Source: JAGWGI01 sp050749785
GTDB taxonomy: Archaea > Micrarchaeota > Micrarchaeia > Micrarchaeales > CABMGC01
Direction of reading: 5' to 3'
Length of the DNA stretch: 12,183 nucleotides
Assembly: GCA_050749785.1 (NCBI GenBank)
Contig: JBOGSA010000003.1
Location: forward strand, 1-12,183
How positions within the stretch are numbered: the first letter of the stretch is position 1; each line of letters opens with the position of its first letter. Shown piece after piece: positions 5,448 to 11,363 of the stretch. Under the pieces are notes generated by a model. The model was not told the DNA's origin. It was given only the letters and a program-made list of their open reading frames with translations, and ran no database searches. The position numbers were made by a program, and so were the translations under genes.

Positions 5448-6917
5448 TCATGTCCTCTTTGACCTTATCCACCCGATGCCGTTGTTGTATAAGTCCGATA
5501 TCCTCTCGACCTGTTGGTCCTTGATGAGCAGAAGTCGTTCAACGCTCACTCCCCATGCCAATACAGTTATGTTCTTCCTTGCAATGCCGGTTATCTCCCG
5601 CCTGAGCATGCCGCATCCGGCGATCTCTATCCATTCTCCTCGTTCTTCGTAGAATGCCTGCATCTCAGCTCCGGGCTCTACGAACGGAAAGTAAGCGGGC
5701 TTGAACCTTACCTTGAGTCCAAGTTCCTTGTATATCTTTATCAGGGTGTCGAAGAGGTTTGCCATCGTTAGGTTCTCTCCAACTATGAGTCCATCGGTCT
5801 GGTAGAAGTCTGTTAGATGCTTGTAGTCAATGTTCTCATTCCTAAAGACCCTTCCGACTGAGAAGAGCTTGAGAGGCAACTTGTAATCCTTGTATTTGTT
5901 CAGATTGTAGAGTTCCTGTATTGATACAGTAGTCATCTGCGTCCTGAGAACCGGCTGCATTGCCACTTTTTCAAGCCAGTCATCATGCCATGCTGCTTCA
6001 TGCTCTGATTTTACCTTGCTTACTATCTCCTTTCTATCGATTCCAAGCTCTGATGGGTTTGATACGTAAAAAGTGTCTTGCGCTTCCCTTGCTGGATGGT
6101 CCTGAGGAGTGAAAAGTGTGTCAAAGTTCCAGAATGCGGGTATCACGATCGGCCCTGATACCTCCTTGAATCCCATGTTTGTGTATGCTGTCTTCACATC
6201 ATTTATCGTTCGCCTGAGCGGATGCATACGTGCAGGAATCTCGCTCTCAACGGGTACATTTACATCGTATTTCTTGAACTTCTTGCCTTTCCAGCTCCTG
6301 TTCGAAAGCATCTTCCTGTCAACAGAATCTATCTCGGCTTCATGCTTGGTCTCGGCCACAATGAGGTCTCTTCCCTTCTGGGTTATCGCCACGTTTTCAA
6401 TCTCATTCCTTTTCTCTACTGTTATCAGCTTTCTTTTGAGAAGATTGTCTGTCTCTACCTTGTTCTCCTTTGCAAATGTTGGATACAGCTTTGGGTCCTC
6501 CTTCAATTTGACTAGAACATATTCCTCGCTTATTCCCTTCGAAAGTGCAAGTATTCCCTTTGCGGTGAGGACAAGCATTCCCTTGTCTATTTCTATGAGC
6601 TGCTTTGACTTCGCCCACTGAAGCCCTATTCTGGACTTGTTATCGTTTATTGTCTTGATGTCTAGCGACTTCTTCTCCAGTTTTTTGATCAGTTCGGTCT
6701 CGGGAAGGTGCGATATTGCGTATTCTTTTCCTTCATCTGTGAGTCTTACCTCTTCGCTGTCATTCTTCTTTACTAGTATTGCTCCAATTTTTGAAAGATT
6801 CTCTATTGACCAGAGCACTCCGTCCTTTGCGACTCCGCTCTTCTCGACGAGTTGATTGAGTTGAAGTGGCTTGCCGTGCTCTAAAGATTTCAGAACCGCT
6901 ATTTCGTATCTATGCAA
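5448..6917 (-). CDS. pheS: Phenylalanine-tRNA ligase alpha subunit
   Basis: This is the catalytic subunit that activates Phe and transfers it to tRNA. The 489-aa protein has the archaeal layout: N-terminal winged-helix repeats (about 1-195) and a class II synthetase core. Motif 1 lies around MHPLRRTINDV (231-241). HPAREAQDTFYV (274-285), motif 2 with FRNENIDYKHLTDFYQTDG (358-376) and motif 3 with AWGVSVERL (454-462) follow. The C-terminus has the usual ISDLYNNGIGW. Two departures are visible. The family's LRTHT(T/S) stretch reads LRTQMTT (324-330), so the His is Gln327. The GCGMFRPE motif reads GCGMLRRE. The start is TTG at 6917, supported by AAGGTG about 8 nt upstream. The gene begins 2 nt after the surface-protein stop. 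Confidence 0.94.
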   Translation of the reverse strand: MHRYEIAVLKSLEHGKPLQLNQLVEKSGVAKDGVLWSIENLSKIGAILVKKNDSEEVRLTDEGKEYAISHLPETELIKKLEKKSLDIKTINDNKSRIGLQWAKSKQLIEIDKGMLVLTAKGILALSKGISEEYVLVKLKEDPKLYPTFAKENKVETDNLLKRKLITVEKRNEIENVAITQKGRDLIVAETKHEAEIDSVDRKMLSNRSWKGKKFKKYDVNVPVESEIPARMHPLRRTINDVKTAYTNMGFKEVSGPIVIPAFWNFDTLFTPQDHPAREAQDTFYVSNPSELGIDRKEIVSKVKSEHEAAWHDDWLEKVAMQPVLRTQMTTVSIQELYNLNKYKDYKLPLKLFSVGRVFRNENIDYKHLTDFYQTDGLIVGENLTMANLFDTLIKIYKELGLKVRFKPAYFPFVEPGAEMQAFYEERGEWIEIAGCGMLRREITGIARKNITVLAWGVSVERLLLIKDQQVERISDLYNNGIGWIRSKRT

Positions 6918-6919
6918 GT

Positions 6920-7702
6920 TTACACCTTAGAGTTGGAGACCCTGATGTAGAGGTATACCAGCACCAGCACTACCACGACCGTTATTATTATGAATAGAAT
7001 GGAGCTGTAGCTCGTGTATACGTTGCTGAAGAATGATGAGACCTCCTGACCGGGTGACTGAGTTATTATGTACTGGAAAGTGAATGTTGAGAGAGGTTCT
7101 CCACTGTACCATGAGAACTCTGTTGACCCTGTGTAGTTGCCTATGAAGCTGAGCTTTGGAGAATCAGGCACAGGGTATATTGCGACTATCTGTGCACCGC
7201 GCGGCACGATTATATTGAGCTTTGCTATCTGAGGTAGGGATTGGCCGCTTGCGGTATGAACGAAGTTGAACACGCTGTTGTTGAAGCTGTACTCAAACTT
7301 CCTCGGTGCTATCGTGCTTATGGTGGTGACATTGTTCACGTAGTAGCTAAGTGTAAGCTGTGCACTTGCATTGAAGAGCGCGTAGTTGAGAGGACCTGGG
7401 AGGAAGGTGAAGCCGTAGACACTTGACTTTGGATTGAGTATGTGTTCAACGAGCAGGTTCGTGTTCAGCGCCTTCTGCCAATTCGACAGAGTGAAGTTGA
7501 TTGCCTGGCGATCCTGCTGGTATTGTGCTATTGATGAGTTGCTGACATAAAGATTGAGTGCTTCTACAACGTGAGCACTGCCGTTTGTGTTGAGAACTAT
7601 TGTTGTATTGAGATATGTCACATTCAGGTATGCATTGACGCTCAGCATGGCAAACGACATGAGCAACAGTATGGGAATAGCTATCTTGATCATTCTAACC
7701 AC
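6920..7702 (-). CDS. Signal-anchored extracellular glycoprotein-like protein, family unknown
   Basis: The 260-aa protein has a basic start and a hydrophobic N-terminal segment (residues 5-24, ending near SVNAY) that looks like a signal peptide. A roughly 205-residue external domain follows, then a C-terminal membrane helix (about 232-252) and a short basic tail (YIRVSNSKV). The external part is Asn/Ser/Thr/Tyr-rich and carries nine N-x-S/T sequons, so N-glycosylation is likely. The opening stretch (VTYLNTTIVLNTNGSAHVVE) resembles the strand-Gly-Ser-x-x-V-x-E pattern of DUF2207-like surface proteins, but that is a weak likeness. The start is GTG at 7702 (near leaderless from the element at 7727-7734) or ATG at 7693. 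It ends 2 nt before pheS and probably heads that operon, with no evident functional link to it. Confidence 0.75.
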   Translation of the reverse strand: MVRMIKIAIPILLLMSFAMLSVNAYLNVTYLNTTIVLNTNGSAHVVEALNLYVSNSSIAQYQQDRQAINFTLSNWQKALNTNLLVEHILNPKSSVYGFTFLPGPLNYALFNASAQLTLSYYVNNVTTISTIAPRKFEYSFNNSVFNFVHTASGQSLPQIAKLNIIVPRGAQIVAIYPVPDSPKLSFIGNYTGSTEFSWYSGEPLSTFTFQYIITQSPGQEVSSFFSNVYTSYSSILFIIITVVVVLVLVYLYIRVSNSKV

Positions 7703-7726
7703 GATAGTATTATTCCCAAACTACTC

Positions 7727-7734
7727 TTTTTAAG
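7727..7734 (-). promoter_or_regulatory. TATA-like element before the surface protein-pheST operon
   Basis: Minus-strand CTTAAAAA is centred about 28 nt before the GTG at 7702, in the 50-bp gap after the methyltransferase stop. It would let this operon be transcribed separately from the methyltransferase gene. Confidence 0.35.
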
Positions 7735-7752
7735 GGTATTGTTGCTAGCAAA

Positions 7753-8631
7753 TTAGAAGAAGTCAGTACTGCTGTTGAAAAAGGAAGCGATAAGCCTATT
7801 GTCTATCGGCTCGTCCTTTCTTATCAGGTACAACCCTTTGTCAAGATCCAGTATGTAACTATAGAGATTGCTACCTGCGTGCTCACGGTTTCGCAGTAAC
7901 TCTACGAACCCTTCCATTAATTGTATGTAGTCTACAGCATTGTCTGCGACCACCCATCCGCCAACCTTCAACTTTGGAAGTATCATTCTGAGGTAGTTGG
8001 AATAGTTAACCTTATCTGCGTCTAGGAACACAAAGTCTATCTGCTCATCCCAACCTCTGAGTATCTGTCTTATCTCCCCCTTAATCTGAACGATGTTGTT
8101 CACACCTGCCTCTTCGAAATTCTTATGTGCCATCTCGATTTTTGTGGGTGAGAGGTCTACAGTATAAAGTGTGCCGCCATTTTGCTTTGCCCCCATTGCG
8201 AGCCATATTCCCGAATAGCCGCCAGAGGTTCCTAGTTCGAGAATGTTTCTTGATTGTGTTTCTTTTACCAACCAATTCAGGAATATTCCAGTCCTTCTTG
8301 GTATCTGCCAAAGACGCATTACGCCGTCTGGAAGCCAAATCTTCTGGTCATCAGCAATCAGATTTTCCTGTTTTATTGCCCAAGAATCGCTTAACGCTTC
8401 AAGTCTAGATAGAACGTGTTCCGTATTTGCTGGGAGCTGCACGGAATGAAGTTTTGTGAGCTCGTCCACAGACACTTGTGGAGGTATGACCAAACCTTCC
8501 GGATATATCTTCCAGTGTGGTTCCTCACTCTTGTCCGGGCCTTGCATCTTTCTTACTAGCTCAAACACGCTCCTTTTTACAACAGCTTTGTCTCGCTGAC
8601 GCTCACTTGGTATTATTAGTCCCCCCACCAA
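7753..8631 (-). CDS. SAM-dependent O-methyltransferase (COMT-like)
   Basis: The 292-aa protein has a class I methyltransferase domain from about residue 105. ELGTSGGYS (132-140) binds SAM, acidic D159 in TVDLSP follows strand 2, FVFLDADK carries D204, and GGWVVADNAV carries D230-N231. D204, D230 and N231 match the metal ligands of the catechol/caffeoyl-CoA O-methyltransferase family, so a divalent-metal-dependent O-methyltransferase is likely. The substrate is unknown. The first 100 residues form an extension not usual in this family. It contains basic SERQRDKAVVKR and a VDELTKLHS segment, and may be a substrate or partner domain. The start is TTG at 8631 or GTG at 8628; the TATA box at 8660-8668 fits either with a very short leader. 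Confidence 0.85.
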   Translation of the reverse strand: MVGGLIIPSERQRDKAVVKRSVFELVRKMQGPDKSEEPHWKIYPEGLVIPPQVSVDELTKLHSVQLPANTEHVLSRLEALSDSWAIKQENLIADDQKIWLPDGVMRLWQIPRRTGIFLNWLVKETQSRNILELGTSGGYSGIWLAMGAKQNGGTLYTVDLSPTKIEMAHKNFEEAGVNNIVQIKGEIRQILRGWDEQIDFVFLDADKVNYSNYLRMILPKLKVGGWVVADNAVDYIQLMEGFVELLRNREHAGSNLYSYILDLDKGLYLIRKDEPIDNRLIASFFNSSTDFF

Positions 8632-8659
8632 ATCCCCAATAATGGATTTCTTTCTTCTG

Positions 8660-8668
8660 ATATATAAC
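8660..8668 (-). promoter_or_regulatory. TATA box of the methyltransferase gene
   Basis: Minus-strand GTTATATAT is centred about 33 nt before the TTG at 8631. It lies in the divergent region shared with the prenyltransferase. Confidence 0.5.
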
Positions 8669-8722
8669 CATTCCTCGAGACTGAAACATAGCTTTAAAAA
8701 CCTTTGTTAGAGGAGCAAATAG

Positions 8723-8731
8723 TTTAATAAA
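8723..8731 (+). promoter_or_regulatory. TATA box of the prenyltransferase gene
   Basis: TTTAATAAA begins 34 nt before the ATG at 8757, giving a leader of about 5 nt. An AGAGGAG sequence (8710-8716) lies upstream of this box, so it cannot act as a ribosome site if transcription starts here. Confidence 0.45.
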
Positions 8732-8756
8732 CAGCTTTCGATATGATGTTGGGTTC

Positions 8757-9608
8757 ATGGCAAACAAGATAAAACTGGTGTTCAATGAGCTCTTCATAGG
8801 GATGATCCTCTTAGTGGTTGTGCCGACTGCGTTGTTGGGGGTTGTGGCTTCTGGCGACATCATAATTGCGAGTGTATTGGCGGGAGGAATTCTGATTACG
8901 CTGCTACAGATAGCTCCAAATGTGCTGAATAACTACGCCGATTGGGAGATAGACGAGAAGAACAGGAAACGGGCGGATATGCACAAAGTAATTAAAAGGG
9001 GTGCGCTGCCGGTCATGGCTCTGGTGCTGCTTGTTCTAACCATACCCTTCTTTGTATACGGCAATCTTTACCTGAAAATAACTATGGTAATAGCGTATTT
9101 CCTAATCTTGAATTACAATTTCCTGATTAAGGCAAAGGACATACTGTTTTTGAACTATGCGTTCATCGCCCTAGGGTACGGCCCCGTAGCCTTTGCAATC
9201 GGATTTTTTGTATCTTCGGCAAATCTGGCCACATTTGAGCAGTTTCTCTGGGTGCCCGCATTCATCTTCCTCGTCAATATGGGATTCGTGATCATAAAGG
9301 ACTATGGGGATATCGAAGGGGATAAGGCGCTGGGAAAGATAACGCTGCCTATCGCTGTCGGAAAGCGCCTTGCTATCTTCTACCAAGCCATACTCATAAC
9401 TGCGGTCTTTGCGGTGATGATTTATCTTGGGCTAACGAGCATCAGGTGGCCCCTTTCCGTTTTGCTGGTAGTGCCGTATCTGATTGCAGCTTACGCCATC
9501 AAAATGATCTCGGCCCCAAAGAATAGAAATGCGTATTCAACGGCGAGCAATCTCATCAGGCTCAATGCGCTTATCGTGATGCTGATATTGTTTTCGTACT
9601 TCGCCTGA
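8757..9608 (+). CDS. UbiA-family membrane prenyltransferase
   Basis: Family members transfer a polyprenyl group from its diphosphate to an acceptor inside the membrane. In archaea they include digeranylgeranylglyceryl phosphate synthase (lipid synthesis), menaquinone/heme A enzymes and others. The 283-aa protein has about eight to nine hydrophobic segments. Both aspartate-rich motifs are intact: NNYADWEID (58-66, D62 and D66) and KDYGDIEGD (181-189, D185 and D189), followed by LGKITLP. One oddity follows the first motif. The usual N-R-x-x-R-P-(I/L)-x-x-G reads NRKRADMHKVIKRGALP, with no R-P pair and a small insertion. The acceptor therefore cannot be assigned. Digeranylgeranylglyceryl phosphate synthase is possible but not shown. 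The stop is 1 nt from that of the convergent V4R gene. Confidence 0.88.
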   Translation: MANKIKLVFNELFIGMILLVVVPTALLGVVASGDIIIASVLAGGILITLLQIAPNVLNNYADWEIDEKNRKRADMHKVIKRGALPVMALVLLVLTIPFFVYGNLYLKITMVIAYFLILNYNFLIKAKDILFLNYAFIALGYGPVAFAIGFFVSSANLATFEQFLWVPAFIFLVNMGFVIIKDYGDIEGDKALGKITLPIAVGKRLAIFYQAILITAVFAVMIYLGLTSIRWPLSVLLVVPYLIAAYAIKMISAPKNRNAYSTASNLIRLNALIVMLILFSYFA

Positions 9609-9609
9609 A

Positions 9610-10176
9610 CTATTTTTTGAGCTGCATCGCAGCCAATTCATTCGCCTCAAATTGTGCGGCTGGCTTGAAGAGGAACTTGCATTTTACCGCTCCCAGCGCC
9701 TCGCACTCGATTTCTATTGCGTCAAGATCACCCTTAAATGCCATAGATACAGCGCCTGCGATGAAACCTCGCACAATGTGGTCGACTGGTGTCTTAGCTT
9801 TGCCTTTTAGCCCCTCAACCATGGGCGAATTTATCATCGTTATTGTGCCTGTCATTTTGTCCTTGTCGAGCGACTCTAGTGATAGCATACCCCAGCCGGC
9901 AAACGTCGCGGTGTCAAAGAGCCACTTTATGTAGTCATTGACGCTGAACTTGTAGGACCTGATGTCTTTTGCCATTATGTCCTTGAAACTGTTTTTGGCG
10001 GATTCGTAGAGATGAGATATCTCATTCGGATTGTCATCAGCAGCCTGCGTGAGGTCGTAGAAAAAGGTGGCAGGGGCCATCACGACCCTGTTGTTATAGA
10101 GCGAGATACTGCCGTCCTTGAAGGTTATAAGCCTGGCCATCATTAATTTGTCCAATAGGCCCATATCAACACACAA
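9610..10176 (-). CDS. V4R-domain protein partnered with the KaiC-like ATPase
   Basis: V4R domains bind small molecules or hydrocarbons and are found alone or in regulators. The 188-aa protein has an N-terminal part (about 10-90) without a family I can name. The V4R core is at about 92-170: FAGWGMLSLESLD, then TPVDHIVRGFIAGAVSMAF (129-147), then IEIECEALGAVKCKF with C158 and C166, the usual Cys positions of this domain. It has no membrane segment or DNA-binding motif I can see, so it is probably a cytosolic sensor. The first start is TTG at 10176. ATG at 10164 (MGLLDKLMMARL) is more likely, since a TATA-like element at 10181-10190 lies about 21 nt upstream. The gene follows the KaiC-like gene by 15 nt. 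Confidence 0.82.
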   Translation of the reverse strand: MCVDMGLLDKLMMARLITFKDGSISLYNNRVVMAPATFFYDLTQAADDNPNEISHLYESAKNSFKDIMAKDIRSYKFSVNDYIKWLFDTATFAGWGMLSLESLDKDKMTGTITMINSPMVEGLKGKAKTPVDHIVRGFIAGAVSMAFKGDLDAIEIECEALGAVKCKFLFKPAAQFEANELAAMQLKK

Positions 10177-10180
10177 TTAA

Positions 10181-10190
10181 CTATAAATTA
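10181..10190 (-). promoter_or_regulatory. Possible internal TATA box for the V4R gene
   Basis: Minus-strand TAATTTATAG lies in the 15-bp gap after the KaiC-like gene, about 21 nt before the ATG at 10164. It is weak, because any A/T-rich gap would look similar. Confidence 0.25.
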
Positions 10191-10191
10191 A

Positions 10192-10980
10192 CTACAGCTG
10201 CTCCGCAGGTTTTATGAATATGCCTTTTTTGCTGATCTCAAGATCGTGTATATACTGGCTGTGGTCCGTGTCCCTCATCTTAAGGACCGACATTGTCCTC
10301 ACGCGCTTTGCCCCCAGAAGTTCGTTGTGCATCTGTATGATGCCATCGCACTCGTACTCGCTGACCCCATCCACCGTGAGCTGCTGCTTGCTTAGGTCTG
10401 CGTAGGTTATCACGATGTTTGATGTTCCTAGGTTCCTGAGCTCCGCAAGGATCAGGAAAATCATCCTCTTCTCAGAATTGCCCGTATAGAAGACCCTCTC
10501 ACTGCCATCTTTTATTGCAGACCCCGTATCACCTATATTTCCAACTGAAACGCTTGCAGCTGTTGTTCCTGCGTATCCAAGTGGTATTGAGAACAAATCA
10601 AGATTTATCGCAAATGTGGCAAGGCTGTCGAACACTACCCTCTTTGCTCCTATTTCCTTTACTACCTTCTCAATCATCTCGAAAAGGTTGAACTTCATCT
10701 TGTTGAGCGGCACTTGAAGGAAGAAAATCTTGCCCTGCTTCTCTAGGCTATCTATGTCCCAGCCGAATATCTTTGCCTGTTCCCTTATCATAGGAAGCGA
10801 TGAGTCAACTGAAATGTATACTCCATTCTCCCCGTTTAGTGCACCTTTATACAGGTACTCAAGTGCGAAGATCGACTTACCGGTTCCTGGTGCTCCAGTT
10901 ATGAGTATGTTGGAACCCTTAGGCAGGCCTCCTTCTACTAGATTGTCGAATCCCTCTATTCCTGTTGCAACCCTATCCAT
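10192..10980 (-). CDS. Single-domain KaiC-like (RadA superfamily) ATPase
   Basis: The 262-aa protein is one KaiC domain. The opening TGIEGFDNLVEGGLPKGS is followed by Walker A GAPGTGKS (29-36), Walker B RVVFDS with D118, and the closing KMRDTDHSQYIHDLEI...GIFI typical of KaiC-family subunits. Archaeal members of this type act in signalling and regulation rather than recombination. One key departure: where KaiC has paired catalytic glutamates (islEEs), this protein has ISVDSS (D59, S60). ATP binding should be intact, but hydrolysis or autokinase activity may be altered. The neighbour is a V4R protein 15 nt downstream in the same direction. The two probably work together as ligand sensor and ATPase switch, by inference from linkage. 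The ATG at 10980 is near-leaderless from the TATA element at 10999-11007. Confidence 0.88.
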   Translation of the reverse strand: MDRVATGIEGFDNLVEGGLPKGSNILITGAPGTGKSIFALEYLYKGALNGENGVYISVDSSLPMIREQAKIFGWDIDSLEKQGKIFFLQVPLNKMKFNLFEMIEKVVKEIGAKRVVFDSLATFAINLDLFSIPLGYAGTTAASVSVGNIGDTGSAIKDGSERVFYTGNSEKRMIFLILAELRNLGTSNIVITYADLSKQQLTVDGVSEYECDGIIQMHNELLGAKRVRTMSVLKMRDTDHSQYIHDLEISKKGIFIKPAEQL

Positions 10981-10989
10981 ATTCCCAAC

Positions 10990-11076
10990 TCATCTAACAT
11001 AAACCTTATCTGTATTTAGTTTTGTTGCTGACATTCCCGTCGGACATATGGTGCAAAGCATACGCTCTGGTTCCAT
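10990..11076 (-). CDS. Possible 28-aa small ORF with a CxxCP motif upstream of the KaiC-like gene
   Basis: ATG at 11076 opens 28 codons beginning MEPERMLCTICPTG, with C8 and C11, and ends 9 nt before the KaiC-like ATG. It follows the strong TATA box at 11130-11138 by about 55 nt. A G-rich run (11091-11100) is too far upstream for a good ribosome site. It could be a small metal-binding peptide or leader peptide, or chance. Confidence 0.18.
   Translation of the reverse strand: MEPERMLCTICPTGMSATKLNTDKVYVR
10999..11007 (-). promoter_or_regulatory. TATA-like element of the KaiC-like gene
   Basis: Minus-strand AGGTTTATG is centred about 23-26 nt before the ATG at 10980, giving a leaderless start. 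The sequence is less canonical than the box at 11130-11138. Confidence 0.35.
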
Positions 11077-11166
11077 ATATCCGTCGTCAACCCCTCCCCT
11101 GCTCCCTGATAATGATTGTGCCGAGCCTGATATATAAGCCTACTCCCGAGCTTCGCAGCTTTGCAC
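11051..11166. repeat. 9-bp perfect inverted repeat, arms 98 bp apart
   Basis: GTGCAAAGC (11051-11059) and GCTTTGCAC (11158-11166) are exact complements. The right arm overlaps the first of the three direct repeats. The TATA box at 11130-11138 lies between them. It could be a looping operator or the closing stem of an RNA. Chance is possible. Confidence 0.4.
11130..11138 (-). promoter_or_regulatory. Strong TATA box in the long intergenic region
   Basis: ATATATAAG on the plus strand, CTTATATAT on the minus strand, is the best TATA match in the window. Read minus, transcription would start near 11108 and give a 125-nt leader or an RNA before the KaiC-like gene, with the three direct repeats just upstream as possible activator sites. 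Read plus, the start would fall at the repeats. Direction cannot be fixed from sequence. Confidence 0.4.
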
Positions 11167-11212
11167 TAAAAGTCAGTCCTGCACAAAAAGTCTGATTTCT
11201 GCATAAAAAGTC
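11162..11212 (+). repeat. Three 13-bp iterons TGCAYWAAAAGTC
   Basis: TGCACTAAAAGTC (11162-11174), TGCACAAAAAGTC (11180-11192) and TGCATAAAAAGTC (11200-11212) have starts spaced 18 and 20 bp apart, about two helical turns. They differ only at positions 5-6. The second and third copies overlap the 35-aa ORF in different frames, so the repetition is not a coding repeat. They look like binding sites for a regulator or initiator. Confidence 0.65.
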
Positions 11213-11280
11213 AATAATTTTAGTTCTGTTAGCACATAGCTATCCCCATAACTGCGTTCCACAGTGCTTTGATATTCCAT
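11173..11280 (-). CDS. Possible 35-aa small ORF with a strong Shine-Dalgarno
   Basis: ATG at 11280 opens 35 codons to TGA at 11175-11173; the peptide begins MEYQSTVERSYGDSYVL and contains four Tyr and five Leu. Upstream, AGAGGTGA (11294-11287) matches the archaeal anti-Shine-Dalgarno well, with a 6-nt spacer. It would be among the best ribosome sites in the window. That site sits in the 3' arm of a 9-bp hairpin. The peptide resembles nothing I know. It could be a regulatory leader peptide, a real small protein, or chance in a structured non-coding stretch. Confidence 0.3.
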   Translation of the reverse strand: MEYQSTVERSYGDSYVLTELKLLTFYAEIRLFVQD

Positions 11281-11311
11281 ATTAACTCACCTCTGTGGTG
11301 AGTTATGGGGA
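11243..11311. repeat. 10-bp inverted repeat enclosing the small-ORF start
   Basis: TCCCCATAAC (11243-11252) and GTTATGGGGA (11302-11311) are perfect complements. On a minus-strand RNA the 11302-11311 arm shares four bases with the 5' arm of the hairpin at 11283-11305, so the two structures exclude each other. Confidence 0.5.
11283..11305 (-). promoter_or_regulatory. 9-bp hairpin covering the small-ORF ribosome site
   Basis: TAACTCACC and GGTGAGTTA form a perfect 9-bp stem with a 5-nt loop. On the minus-strand RNA the 3' arm contains GGTGA of the ribosome site for the ORF at 11280. As DNA it is a 23-bp palindrome and could equally be a protein-binding operator. A weak A/T element (about 11334-11343) could start a minus transcript near 11312, right at this structure. 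Confidence 0.45.
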
Positions 11312-11363
11312 ATGGAGCTACTACCTCAATGAGTATTATTTTGTTGAATTTTCACATATTGAA

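Noticed and set aside
8603..8863. 86-aa minus-strand frame across the methyltransferase/prenyltransferase divergent region
   Set aside because: It overlaps the start of both flanking genes and both TATA boxes, and resembles the antisense of the prenyltransferase N-terminus. A frameshifted N-terminal extension of the methyltransferase at the G-run (8621-8626) was considered, but the upstream frame shows no family character.
11162..11212. Short CRISPR array
   Set aside because: The repeats are 13 bp with only 5-7 bp between copies; there is no repeat-spacer structure and no cas gene.
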